Below, piece by piece: positions 28,371 through 36,448 of a DNA stretch of 64,000 nucleotides; position 1 is the stretch's first letter, and each line of letters starts with the position of its first letter. The notes under the pieces are model-generated. The model was not told the DNA's origin and did not search any database. It saw only the letters and a program-made list of their open reading frames with translations. Origin of the DNA: JAXMHB01 sp046346965 (GTDB lineage Bacteria; Pseudomonadota; Gammaproteobacteria; Xanthomonadales; SZUA-5); NCBI GenBank assembly GCA_046346965.1, contig JAXMHB010000005.1, forward strand, positions 62,001 to 126,000. Direction: 5' to 3'. The translations under genes and the position numbers were made by a program.

Positions 28371-29252
28371 TTACTGACTCGCCTGGACCTGCTTCATCAC
28401 TTCTTCGGCGAAGTTCTCTTCTTTCTTCTCGATGCCTTCGCCGACGTTGATGCGGACGAAGGACAGCACCTTGGCCCCCGCCTTCTTCAGCGCTTCCTCG
28501 ACGCCCATGCCATTGGCATCCGGGGCGGCATAAGCCTGACCCAGCAGCGTCTGCTCGGCGAGCGTCTTGCGGATCTTGCCCTGGATCATCTTCTCCAGGA
28601 TTTCCGGCGGCTTGCCCGAATCCTTGGACTGTTCCATCGCAATGTCGCGCTCGCGCGTCATCACGTCGGCCGGGATCTGGCTCATGTCCAGGTACTGCGG
28701 ATTCATCGCCGCGATGTGCATGGCAATGCCCTTGGCCAGCTCGGCGTTGCCGCCTTCCATCGCCACCAGCACGCCCAGCTTGTTGTTGCTGTGCACATAG
28801 GAACCGACGATCGGCGCGCTGACCAGCGCCGCGCGACGCACCTGCATGTTCTCGCCGATCTTGGCGACCAGCGCCTGACGGGTCTCGTCCACGGTGCTGC
28901 CATCGGCCAGCTTCAGGCCCTTGATCACCTCGACGTCGGCGCTGCCAGCGGCAACCGCCGCGGCTGCCACGGCGCCGGCAAACTTGACGAAGTTGTCGTC
29001 CTTGCCAACGAAATCGGTTTCGCAGTTCAGCTCGACCAGCAGACCTTTGCCGTCGGCCAGCGCCAGCGCCACGCGACCTTCAGCGGCCACGCGCGAGGCC
29101 TTCTTGTCGGCCTTGGCCAGACCCTGCTTGCGCAACCAGTCGGCGGCAGCTTCGATGTTGCCCGCGTTCTCGGTCAGGGCCTTCTTGCATTCCATCATGC
29201 CGGCGCCGGAGCGCTCGCGCAGTTCCTTCACGAGGGAAGCGGTGATTTCCAT
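28371..29252 (-). CDS. tsf: Elongation factor Ts
   Basis: 293 residues. Nucleotide exchange factor for EF-Tu. Begins with the family's UBA-like domain (VKELRERSGAGMMECKKAL) and carries the core motif LLVELNCETDFVGK. GAGGAAA precedes the ATG. It follows rpsB in the standard rpsB-tsf order. Confidence 0.97.
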   Translation of the reverse strand: MEITASLVKELRERSGAGMMECKKALTENAGNIEAAADWLRKQGLAKADKKASRVAAEGRVALALADGKGLLVELNCETDFVGKDDNFVKFAGAVAAAAVAAGSADVEVIKGLKLADGSTVDETRQALVAKIGENMQVRRAALVSAPIVGSYVHSNNKLGVLVAMEGGNAELAKGIAMHIAAMNPQYLDMSQIPADVMTRERDIAMEQSKDSGKPPEILEKMIQGKIRKTLAEQTLLGQAYAAPDANGMGVEEALKKAGAKVLSFVRINVGEGIEKKEENFAEEVMKQVQASQ

Positions 29253-29353
29253 GGGTATTTCCTCGAATGATGCAAATACGGTGGAGCGCGCAGCGGCGCT
29301 CCGAGGGTGTCAGCGCCCGGCGACCAGCGCCGGGCGATGATGCCGCGCGAGTG
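29253..29353 (-). other. rpsB-tsf spacer with two hairpins
   Basis: Two GC-rich hairpins lie between the cistrons: GGAGCGC/GCGCTCC (about 29282-29301) and GCCCGGCG/CGCCGGGC with a five-base loop (about 29312-29332). Neither is followed by a clear U-run on the minus strand, so they look like processing or attenuation structures rather than full terminators. Confidence 0.4.
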
Positions 29354-30229
29354 TTACTCGCCGGCTTCGTCGGACTGATGACGACGGCCACCACCACCGC
29401 CGCCGCCCGGACGACGACGCGGCGGGCCCTTGCGGTCGTTCGGCTTGTTGCGACGGTTGTTGTCCGGCTTCGGAGCGCCCGCCAGCGGGTTGCCGTCGGC
29501 GTCGAGCTCGATGAAATCGTCGCCCGAACCGATGGCCGCGGCCGGCGCAGCCGCCTTGCCTTCCAACACCGCATCAGCGGCTGCACGCGCATACAGCTGG
29601 ATCGCGCTGATGGCGTCGTCGTTGCCCGGGATCACGTAATCGACGTGCTCCGGATTGTGGTTGGTGTCGACGATGCCGACCACCGGGATGCCGAGCTTCT
29701 TGGCTTCCTTGATGGCGATTTCTTCGTGGCCGGTGTCGATGACGAACATCGCGTCCGGCAGGCTGTTCATGTTCTTGATGCCGCCGAGGCTCTGATCGAG
29801 CTTTTCCATCTCGCGCTTGAGCTGCAGCACTTCGTGCTTGACCAGGCGCTCCCAGCTGCCGTCGGTGCTCTGCGCCTCGAGCTCTTTCAGACGCGCGATC
29901 GACTGCTTGACGGTGCGGAAGTTGGTCAGCATGCCGCCCAGCCAGCGCTGCGAGACATAGGGCATGCCGCAACGGCTGGCTTCTTCACGCACGGTGTCAC
30001 GCGCGGAGCGCTTGGTGCCGACGAACAGGATGTTGGCGCGGCGCTGTGCCAGACCGCTGATGAAGTTCATCGCGTCGTTGAACAGCGGCAGGGTCTTTTC
30101 CAGGTTGACGATGTGGATCTTGCCGCGGGCGCCAAAGATGTACGGACCCATTTTCGGGTTCCAGTAACGGGTCTGATGGCCGAAGTGCACGCCGGCTTCG
30201 AGCATCTGGCGCATGGTTACGCTGGGCAT
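29354..30229 (-). CDS. rpsB: 30S ribosomal protein S2 with basic C-terminal tail
   Basis: 291 residues from the ATG at 30229, which has GGAG seven bases upstream. The S2 core (MPSVTMRQMLEAGVHFGHQ through GNDDAISAIQLY) is normal. After about residue 240 an extra tail rich in Gly, Arg, Asn and Pro follows, ending GGGGGGRRHQSDEAGE; the E. coli protein stops near 241. The tail looks disordered and RNA-binding. The in-frame extension upstream to 30337 has no family similarity and is rejected. Confidence 0.96.
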   Translation of the reverse strand: MPSVTMRQMLEAGVHFGHQTRYWNPKMGPYIFGARGKIHIVNLEKTLPLFNDAMNFISGLAQRRANILFVGTKRSARDTVREEASRCGMPYVSQRWLGGMLTNFRTVKQSIARLKELEAQSTDGSWERLVKHEVLQLKREMEKLDQSLGGIKNMNSLPDAMFVIDTGHEEIAIKEAKKLGIPVVGIVDTNHNPEHVDYVIPGNDDAISAIQLYARAAADAVLEGKAAAPAAAIGSGDDFIELDADGNPLAGAPKPDNNRRNKPNDRKGPPRRRPGGGGGGGRRHQSDEAGE

Positions 30230-30558
30230 GGTGTAGCTCCTGATCACAGTGGGACGCACGGCGTCCCGGGGTTTTGGGCCTCCACGCATGCACGGCCGGG
30301 AGCCCGTCCTGGGCACCACCCGATCCGCGACCTCCATGCGTGTGCGGAGTCATTGCGCCCTCACCTGAGGGTCACAACGGATAGACGGCCGGCTGTCAGA
30401 ATCAACAGTCCGGCCGAAAAAATCCGCGGGAGCATAGCGTCGATTCGTGCACGCAGGCAACGCCCTGGCCCAACCGCGGCTGTATGAGAGCGCGTCGCAC
30501 TACAGTCGCGGACCTCGAATCGCTTAACATTCGCCCGCGCCCGCTGACCAGGAACGGC
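30230..30558. other. Divergent rpsB/map intergenic region
   Basis: 329 nt without a gene. It must hold promoters for both rpsB (minus) and map (plus). An imperfect hairpin, CGGCCGGCTGT (30386-30396) with ACAG-T-CCGGCCG (30405-30416), lies about 160-190 nt upstream of rpsB and is a candidate S2-leader structure or operator. TAACAT at 30525-30530 could be a -10 for map, without a convincing -35. Confidence 0.4.
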
Positions 30559-31332
30559 ATGAGCATCACGTTGAAAACCCCCGAACAGATCGAGAAGATG
30601 CGCGTTGCCGGCCGACTCGCGTCCGAGGTGCTGCAGATGATCGCTCCGCATGTGCGGGCGGGCGTCAGCACGGACGAGCTGGATCGGATCTGCCATCGCT
30701 ACATCGTCGAGGTGCAGCAGGCGATCCCCGCGCCCCTCAACTACAAGGGCTTCCCGCGCTCGATCTGCACCTCGGTGAACAACGTGGTCTGCCACGGCAT
30801 TCCCGGCCCCAAGGTGCTGAAGGACGGCGACATCATCAACATCGACATTACCGTCATCAAAGACGGTTTCCACGGCGACACCAGCCGCATGTACTACGTG
30901 GGCGAGCCCGGCGTGCTCCCCAAGCGCCTGGTGGACACCACCTATGCGGCGATGAAGCTGGGCATCGAGATGGTGCGTCCGGGCGCCTACCTCGGCGATA
31001 TCGGACGGGCGATTCAGCGCTTCGTCGAGGCCGAACGCTTCTCGGTGGTCCGCGAGTACTGCGGCCATGGCATCGGCGAGCGCTTCCACGAGGAGCCGCA
31101 GGTGCTGCATTACTTCGATCCCTCGCGCGGCCGCGGCGAGGAGTTGCGTCCAGGCATGACCTTCACGATCGAACCGATGGTGAATGCCGGAGCGCGCCAC
31201 GTGAAACTGCTGCCCGATGGCTGGACTGTCGTCACCAAAGACCGCTCGCTGTCGGCGCAATGGGAACACACGGTGCTGGTCACCGAGACCGGCTTTGAGG
31301 TACTGACGCTGGCGCCCGGGGATTCGCTTTGA
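30559..31332 (+). CDS. map: Methionine aminopeptidase, type I
   Basis: 257 residues from the ATG at 30559 (AGGA five bases upstream). Removes the initiator Met from new proteins. Metal-site motifs are in place: CHGIPG, the two Asp ligands in NIDITVIKDGFHGDTSRM, CGHGIG, FTIEPMV and a late EHT. A longer open frame starts at 30484 but begins in the promoter region and adds no conserved residues. Confidence 0.96.
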   Translation: MSITLKTPEQIEKMRVAGRLASEVLQMIAPHVRAGVSTDELDRICHRYIVEVQQAIPAPLNYKGFPRSICTSVNNVVCHGIPGPKVLKDGDIINIDITVIKDGFHGDTSRMYYVGEPGVLPKRLVDTTYAAMKLGIEMVRPGAYLGDIGRAIQRFVEAERFSVVREYCGHGIGERFHEEPQVLHYFDPSRGRGEELRPGMTFTIEPMVNAGARHVKLLPDGWTVVTKDRSLSAQWEHTVLVTETGFEVLTLAPGDSL

Positions 31333-31334
31333 GC

Positions 31335-33944
31335 ATGGCCGTCGGTCCGGAGTCGGCGCTGCCGCGGGACTCCCACCGGCGGCAACGATTGGAGGACTTG
31401 CGCCGAGAACTGGCGGCGGACTTTCGCATGCGGCTGTCGGCGGCAGCGCCGACGCGGGCTCTGGCCGAGGCCGTCGACGCCACGCTGAAGGCGCTGTGGG
31501 CGCAGCGCGCGGCGGAACTGGCTGGCGCCGCGCTGATCGCCACCGGCGGCTATGGGCGCAGCGAGTTGTTTCCGGGTTCTGACGTCGATGTGCTGGTGCT
31601 GGCACCGGAAGGACGCAACCCAGCGCTGGACAGCGCGATCCGGGCTTTCCTCGCAGACGCCTGGGACAGCGGCCTGGAACTGGCACAGAGTGTGCGCACG
31701 CTGGCCGATCTGCGCAGCTTCGCCGCCGGTGATCTGTCGGGCTATACCAGCCTGCTGGACGCGCGCCTGCTGTGCGGCGATGCCTCGCTGTGGCAGGCCT
31801 TTGCGGGGCTGGCGGCCGATCAGGCGCTGTGGCCGCCCCCCGAGTTCCTGCGCGCCAAGTTGCAAGAGCGCGACGAACGCCAGGCGCGTCACGCCGATAC
31901 CGCCCACAATCTGGAACCCAATCTGAAGGCCGGACGCGGCGCGCTGCGCGATCTGCAGACGGCGCGCTGGATTGCCCTGCGCTGCACTGGCAGCGGCGAT
32001 TTCCGGGCGCTGGCGCGTGCCGGCTATCTGGAGGCCGAGGAGGCCAGACGGCTGCTGCGTGCTGGTCGCTGGCTGGCCGATCTGCGCTACGCGCTGCACG
32101 TGGTCAGCGGCCGCCGCGAGGAGCGCGTGCTGTTCGACTACCAGCCGGCGCTGGCCGAGCTCTTCGGCACCGCGCGCAAAGGCACGCGGCACCAGGCGGT
32201 CGAGGCGCTGATGCAGCGCTATTTCCGCGCGGCCGATGACATCGACCGCATTTCCCGCGCGCTGATCGAGCGCATCGCCCGCCGCGTGGAACTGGTCGAG
32301 GTGCCGATCACGCCGCTGGCCGGGAGCGCACGCTTCGGCCTGCGCGACGAGGCGATCGAGGCACTGGAGAACCACGCCGGTCTGCATAGCGCCGACGATC
32401 TGATGGAACCCTTCCTGTGTCTGGCGCGCACGCCAGGCGCGCGCAGCATCGGCCCCGATCTGGCCCAGGCGCTGGCGCGCGCGCTGCCGGCGCTACGGCG
32501 CACGCTGGCGCAAGACCATCTGGCGCATGAGGCGCTGCAGGCCATCCTGGCCACGCGGCGCCCCTATCGCGCACTGACCGAATTGCATCGGCACGGGCTG
32601 CTCGGGGCGCTGGTACCGGCCTTCGCGCGCGTCAGCGGCCGCATGCAGTACGATTTGTTTCACGTCTACACGGTGGATCAGCACACGCTGTTCCTGATCC
32701 GCAATCTGGAGCGCTTCTTTGCCGGCGATGCGGGCGAGGCCTACGCACTGGCGCATGAACTGGCGCAGCGCGTGCGCCAGCCAGAGCTGCTGTTCTACGC
32801 CGGCTTGTTTCATGACATCGCCAAAGGCCGCGGCGGCGACCATTCCGAGCTCGGCGCGCGCGACGCCCGCCGTTACCTGAAGCGCCGTGGCCTGCCGGTC
32901 GCCGATATCGAACTGGTGGCCTGGCTGGTCGAGAACCATCTGCTGATGTCGGTCACCGCGCAGAAGCAGGACATCCAGGACCCGGAAACGGTGCGCCGCT
33001 TCGCCGAGAAGGTCGGCGATTGGGAGCGGCTGGAGTGTCTGTATCTGCTGACGGTCGCCGACATCCGCGCCACCAACCCCAAGCTCTGGAATGGCTGGAA
33101 GGCACGCCTGCTGGGCGATTTGTATCAGTCGACGCGTTTCGCGCTGCGCCGCGGCACTGATCGGCCGGTGAACCGTCAGGACCGCGTGCGCGCAACGCGA
33201 CTGCGTGCGCTCGAGCTGCTGACCGGCGAGGGCTGCATGTTCAGCGCGATCGAGACGCTGTGGACCGACTTCCCGGAGCAGAGCTTCTGGCGCTACACGC
33301 CCGACCAGCTGCGCTGGCTGACCCAGGCCATCGTCAGCCAGGCACGCGTCGGCAAGCCGCTGGTGGCGGTGCGCGCAGTCGGCACCGGCGGCACGCGCGA
33401 GATTTTCGTGCGCCTGGCCGATCAAGACGGCATCTTTGCAACGATCACCTCGGTGCTGGACCGCATGGATCTCAGCGTCACTGCGGCGCGCATCATGACC
33501 TGCCGCTCTGGACAGACGCTCGACACCTTCCAGGTACTCGATCTGCGCCGCGAGGAACAGGATTCGATGACGCGCAATCTGGAGATCCAGATGGCGCTGG
33601 AAATGGCGCTCGGCGAGCGGCCGCTGAAGCCACGGCTGGCGCGCCGGCGGGCGACGCGCGAACAGCGCCTGTTCCGTTTCGCGCCGCAGATCGAATTCGA
33701 GTCACGCGCCCACGAGGCCGGCACCCAGCTCTCGCTGGTCTGCCCGGACCGGCCCGGCTTGCTCGCCAGCGTCGCCTTTGCCTTCAAGGATGCAAACGTC
33801 CGCGTACACTCGGCGCGCATCGCCACCTTCGGCGAGCGCGCCGAGGACTTTTTCACCGTCACCACCGATGATGGCCTGCCGCTCGACGAGGCGGCCGCCC
33901 TGCGTTTGCGCGAGGCCTTGCAGCTGCGCCTCAGCAGCGAATGA
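31335..33944 (+). CDS. glnD: PII uridylyltransferase / uridylyl-removing enzyme
   Basis: 869 residues. GlnD senses glutamine and adds or removes UMP on PII proteins. The nucleotidyltransferase signature GGYGRSELFPGSDVDVL is near residue 70; an HD domain (HDIAKGRGGDHSELGA) lies in the middle; two C-terminal ACT domains bind glutamine (one at LVCPDRPGLLASVAFAF). Start is uncertain: TTG at 31329 (overlapping the map stop) or ATG at 31335; the ATG is given. A PII-like gene occurs at 39111, but it is of the SbtB type rather than GlnB/GlnK. Confidence 0.94.
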   Translation: MAVGPESALPRDSHRRQRLEDLRRELAADFRMRLSAAAPTRALAEAVDATLKALWAQRAAELAGAALIATGGYGRSELFPGSDVDVLVLAPEGRNPALDSAIRAFLADAWDSGLELAQSVRTLADLRSFAAGDLSGYTSLLDARLLCGDASLWQAFAGLAADQALWPPPEFLRAKLQERDERQARHADTAHNLEPNLKAGRGALRDLQTARWIALRCTGSGDFRALARAGYLEAEEARRLLRAGRWLADLRYALHVVSGRREERVLFDYQPALAELFGTARKGTRHQAVEALMQRYFRAADDIDRISRALIERIARRVELVEVPITPLAGSARFGLRDEAIEALENHAGLHSADDLMEPFLCLARTPGARSIGPDLAQALARALPALRRTLAQDHLAHEALQAILATRRPYRALTELHRHGLLGALVPAFARVSGRMQYDLFHVYTVDQHTLFLIRNLERFFAGDAGEAYALAHELAQRVRQPELLFYAGLFHDIAKGRGGDHSELGARDARRYLKRRGLPVADIELVAWLVENHLLMSVTAQKQDIQDPETVRRFAEKVGDWERLECLYLLTVADIRATNPKLWNGWKARLLGDLYQSTRFALRRGTDRPVNRQDRVRATRLRALELLTGEGCMFSAIETLWTDFPEQSFWRYTPDQLRWLTQAIVSQARVGKPLVAVRAVGTGGTREIFVRLADQDGIFATITSVLDRMDLSVTAARIMTCRSGQTLDTFQVLDLRREEQDSMTRNLEIQMALEMALGERPLKPRLARRRATREQRLFRFAPQIEFESRAHEAGTQLSLVCPDRPGLLASVAFAFKDANVRVHSARIATFGERAEDFFTVTTDDGLPLDEAAALRLREALQLRLSSE

Positions 33945-33996
33945 GACTGGCGCGCGTCGGTAGAGCCCACCCCTGATTCCGATTCGAGTTCCCGCC

Positions 33997-34836
33997 ATGC
34001 CGCTCAGTCAGTCCAACGCCGCCACGCTGCAATCGATGGTTGAACACGCGTGGGAAAACCGCGATCAGCTCTCGCCCGACAACGTTCCTGACGGACTGCG
34101 CGCCGCCATCGACCGCGTGCTGGTCGAACTCGAGGCCGGCCAACTGCGCGTCGCCAGCCCAGGCGAGGCCGGCTGGCAGGTGCACGAATGGCTGAAAAAG
34201 GCGGTGCTGCTGTATTTCCGCATCAGCGCGACGGTGCCGATGCCGGCCACACCCGCCGGCTATTTCGACAAGGTGCCGCTGCGCTTCGCTGATGCCGACG
34301 CCGGCAACTTTCGCGAGATTGGCGCCCGCGTGGTGCCCGGCGCGATCGTGCGCCGCGGTGCGCACGTCGGCCGCAACGTCGTGCTGATGCCGAGCTTCGT
34401 CAACATCGGCGCCTACGTCGGCGAAGGCACGATGGTCGACACCTGGGCCACCGTCGGTTCATGTGCGCAAATCGGCCGGCACGTGCATTTGTCCGGCGGC
34501 GCCGGCATCGGCGGCGTGCTGGAACCGCTGCAGGCGGCGCCCACCATCATCGAAGACCATTGCTTCATCGGCGCCCGCTCGGAAGTCGTCGAGGGCGTCA
34601 TCGTCGAGCGCGGCAGCGTGATCGGCATGGGCGTCTTCTTGGGCCAGAGCACGCGCATCTACGACCGTGCCACCGGGACCATCAGCTACGGCCGCATCCC
34701 GGCCGGCTCCGTCGTCGTTGCCGGCAGCCTACCCGCCGCCGACGCCAGCCACAGCCTGTACGCCGCGATCATCGTCAAGCAAGTGGACGAGCGCACCCGC
34801 GCCAAGACCAGCATCAACGAGCTGCTCCGCGAGTAG
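33997..34836 (+). CDS. dapD: Tetrahydrodipicolinate N-succinyltransferase
   Basis: 279 residues. Succinylates tetrahydrodipicolinate in lysine and diaminopimelate synthesis. N-terminal helical domain, then a left-handed beta helix of hexapeptide repeats with SFVNIGAYVGEGTMVDTWA and HLSGGAGIGGVLEPLQA. The same pathway's dapE follows 408 nt later, with one small gene between them. Confidence 0.96.
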   Translation: MPLSQSNAATLQSMVEHAWENRDQLSPDNVPDGLRAAIDRVLVELEAGQLRVASPGEAGWQVHEWLKKAVLLYFRISATVPMPATPAGYFDKVPLRFADADAGNFREIGARVVPGAIVRRGAHVGRNVVLMPSFVNIGAYVGEGTMVDTWATVGSCAQIGRHVHLSGGAGIGGVLEPLQAAPTIIEDHCFIGARSEVVEGVIVERGSVIGMGVFLGQSTRIYDRATGTISYGRIPAGSVVVAGSLPAADASHSLYAAIIVKQVDERTRAKTSINELLRE

Positions 34837-34842
34837 CCGCGC

Positions 34843-34882
34843 CTCTTCCCTTTTCCCCTTTTCCTTTTTCCCTTTTCCTTCG
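34843..34882. repeat. Polypyrimidine heptamer-like tract (CTTTTCC)
   Basis: About 40 bases of near-pure pyrimidine made of slightly irregular 7-bp units close to CTTTTCC, filling the gap between the dapD stop and the ArsC-like start. No terminator hairpin is seen. The word is close to the CTTTTCA units at 39055-39089. Confidence 0.6.
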
Positions 34883-34887
34883 CCCCA

Positions 34888-35247
34888 ATGCCCACCCTCT
34901 ACGGTCTCCCCCACTGCGGCACCTGCCAGAAGGCCAGCGCCTGGCTGCAGGCCCATCAGATTGCCCACCAGCTGATCGATTACCGCGCGCAGCCGCTGGC
35001 GCCGGAACTGCTGCGCCGGGCGGCGGCCGCCCTTGGCTGGGAGAAACTGGTCAATCGCGCCAGCACCACCTGGCGCGGCTTGCCGGATGCTGTGAAGACG
35101 CCCGCCACCGAGGCCGACTGGTTGGCATTGGTGCAGGCGCACCCCACGCTGATCCGGCGTCCGCTGCTGGTCGAGGGCGAGCAGTTTCTCGCCGGTTTCC
35201 GCGAGGCGCAGTACCAGACGCTCGGCCTGACCGGGAGCCAGCCATGA
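34888..35247 (+). CDS. ArsC/Spx-family thioredoxin-fold reductase
   Basis: 119 residues with the ArsC-family fold. N-terminal CGTC motif in LPHCGTCQKASAWL and a late HPTLIRRPLLV segment, as in YffB/Spx-like proteins. Despite the ArsC name, such proteins next to dapE (as yffB in E. coli) are not known arsenate reductases; thiol redox or RNA-polymerase-binding roles have been proposed for relatives. The stop overlaps the dapE start (ATGA). Confidence 0.88.
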   Translation: MPTLYGLPHCGTCQKASAWLQAHQIAHQLIDYRAQPLAPELLRRAAAALGWEKLVNRASTTWRGLPDAVKTPATEADWLALVQAHPTLIRRPLLVEGEQFLAGFREAQYQTLGLTGSQP

Positions 35248-36368
35248 GCGATGTGCTGGCTCTGACCCGCGCGCTGATCGCCTGCCCGTCGATCACGCCG
35301 GACGACGCCGGTTGCCAGGCGCTGATCGGCGAGCGCCTGCAGGCGGCCGGTTTCGACGTGCAGCCGCTGCGTTTTGGCGAAACCGACAATCTGTGGGCCA
35401 CGCATGGCAGCGGCGCGCCGGTGCTGGCGCTGGTCGGTCATACCGACGTGGTGCCGCCGGGCCCGCTGGAGCAGTGGCACAGTGCGCCCTTCGACCCGGT
35501 GGAACGCGAGGGCCGCCTGTATGGACGCGGCGCCGCCGACATGAAGTCCGCCATCGCCGCGATGACGCTCGCCGCGATCGACTTCGTGCGCGCCTGCCCG
35601 CGGCACCCTGGCACGCTGGCCATCCTCTACACCAGCGACGAAGAGGGACCGGCGCGCGATGGCATCCAGGCCGTCATGCCCTGGCTGGCGGAGCGCGGGA
35701 TCAGCCTCGACTACGCGCTGATCGGCGAACCCTCCTCCGGCGCCGCCCTGGGTGATCGCATCCGCATCGGTCGGCGCGGTTCGATGCACGGTTACCTGAA
35801 GGTGAAGGGCATCCAGGGCCACGTCGCTTACCCGGATCTGGCCCGCAATCCCATCCACGAGTGCGCCCCGGCGCTGGCGGAATTGGTGCAAACCCGCTTC
35901 GACGAGGGCAATGCGCACTTCCCGCCCACTTCCTTCCAGATCTACGAAGCCAAGGCTGGCACCGGCGCCAACAATGTGATTCCGGGCGAGTTCCTGCTGA
36001 GCTTCAATTTCCGCTACGGCACCGCGTCCACGGAAGCCAGTCTGCGCGCCCGCGTCAGCGAGATCCTGCAACGCCACGGCGTCGAGTTCGAGCTGCGCAC
36101 GCGCGTCGCCAGCGCACCCTTCCTGACCGAGAAGCGCACGCTGATCGATGCGGTGGTCGGCGCGCTGCACAGCCAACTCGGCGTGCGCACCACGCTGGAT
36201 ACCGGCGGCGGCACCTCGGATGGTCGCTTCATCGCCCCGACCGGCGCCGAGGTGGTGGAGTTTGGGCCGATCAACGAGAGCATTCACAAGATCAACGAAT
36301 GGGTCGACGTGGCTGATCTCGCCCGCATGCAGGCGGTGTACCGCGATGTGATCGAGCGCCTGCTGTAG
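35244..36368 (+). CDS. dapE: Succinyl-diaminopimelate desuccinylase
   Basis: 374 residues, M20 metallohydrolase. Removes succinate to give LL-diaminopimelate. Metal-site motifs LVGHTDVVPPG, DEEGPARDG and IGEPSS are present, and the late TGGGTSDGRF block is typical. The ATG at 35244 overlaps the previous stop; the open frame extends far upstream inside dapD, but that part is an out-of-frame shadow. Confidence 0.96.
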   Translation: MSDVLALTRALIACPSITPDDAGCQALIGERLQAAGFDVQPLRFGETDNLWATHGSGAPVLALVGHTDVVPPGPLEQWHSAPFDPVEREGRLYGRGAADMKSAIAAMTLAAIDFVRACPRHPGTLAILYTSDEEGPARDGIQAVMPWLAERGISLDYALIGEPSSGAALGDRIRIGRRGSMHGYLKVKGIQGHVAYPDLARNPIHECAPALAELVQTRFDEGNAHFPPTSFQIYEAKAGTGANNVIPGEFLLSFNFRYGTASTEASLRARVSEILQRHGVEFELRTRVASAPFLTEKRTLIDAVVGALHSQLGVRTTLDTGGGTSDGRFIAPTGAEVVEFGPINESIHKINEWVDVADLARMQAVYRDVIERLL

Positions 36369-36448
36369 GCGCCTGCCTGACCATTGGCCCTTGCCACTGC
36401 GGGCTGCGGCGGCTAGCGTGCTGCGCTCTTTTGCGCCGGGGATACGCC

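Noticed and set aside
30386..30416. Terminator between rpsB and map
   Set aside because: The hairpin is not followed by a T-run in either transcription direction; the A/T run is on the wrong side.
34888..35247. Arsenate reductase for arsenic resistance
   Set aside because: No ars regulator or efflux genes are near, and the position before dapE matches the YffB/Spx-like group instead.
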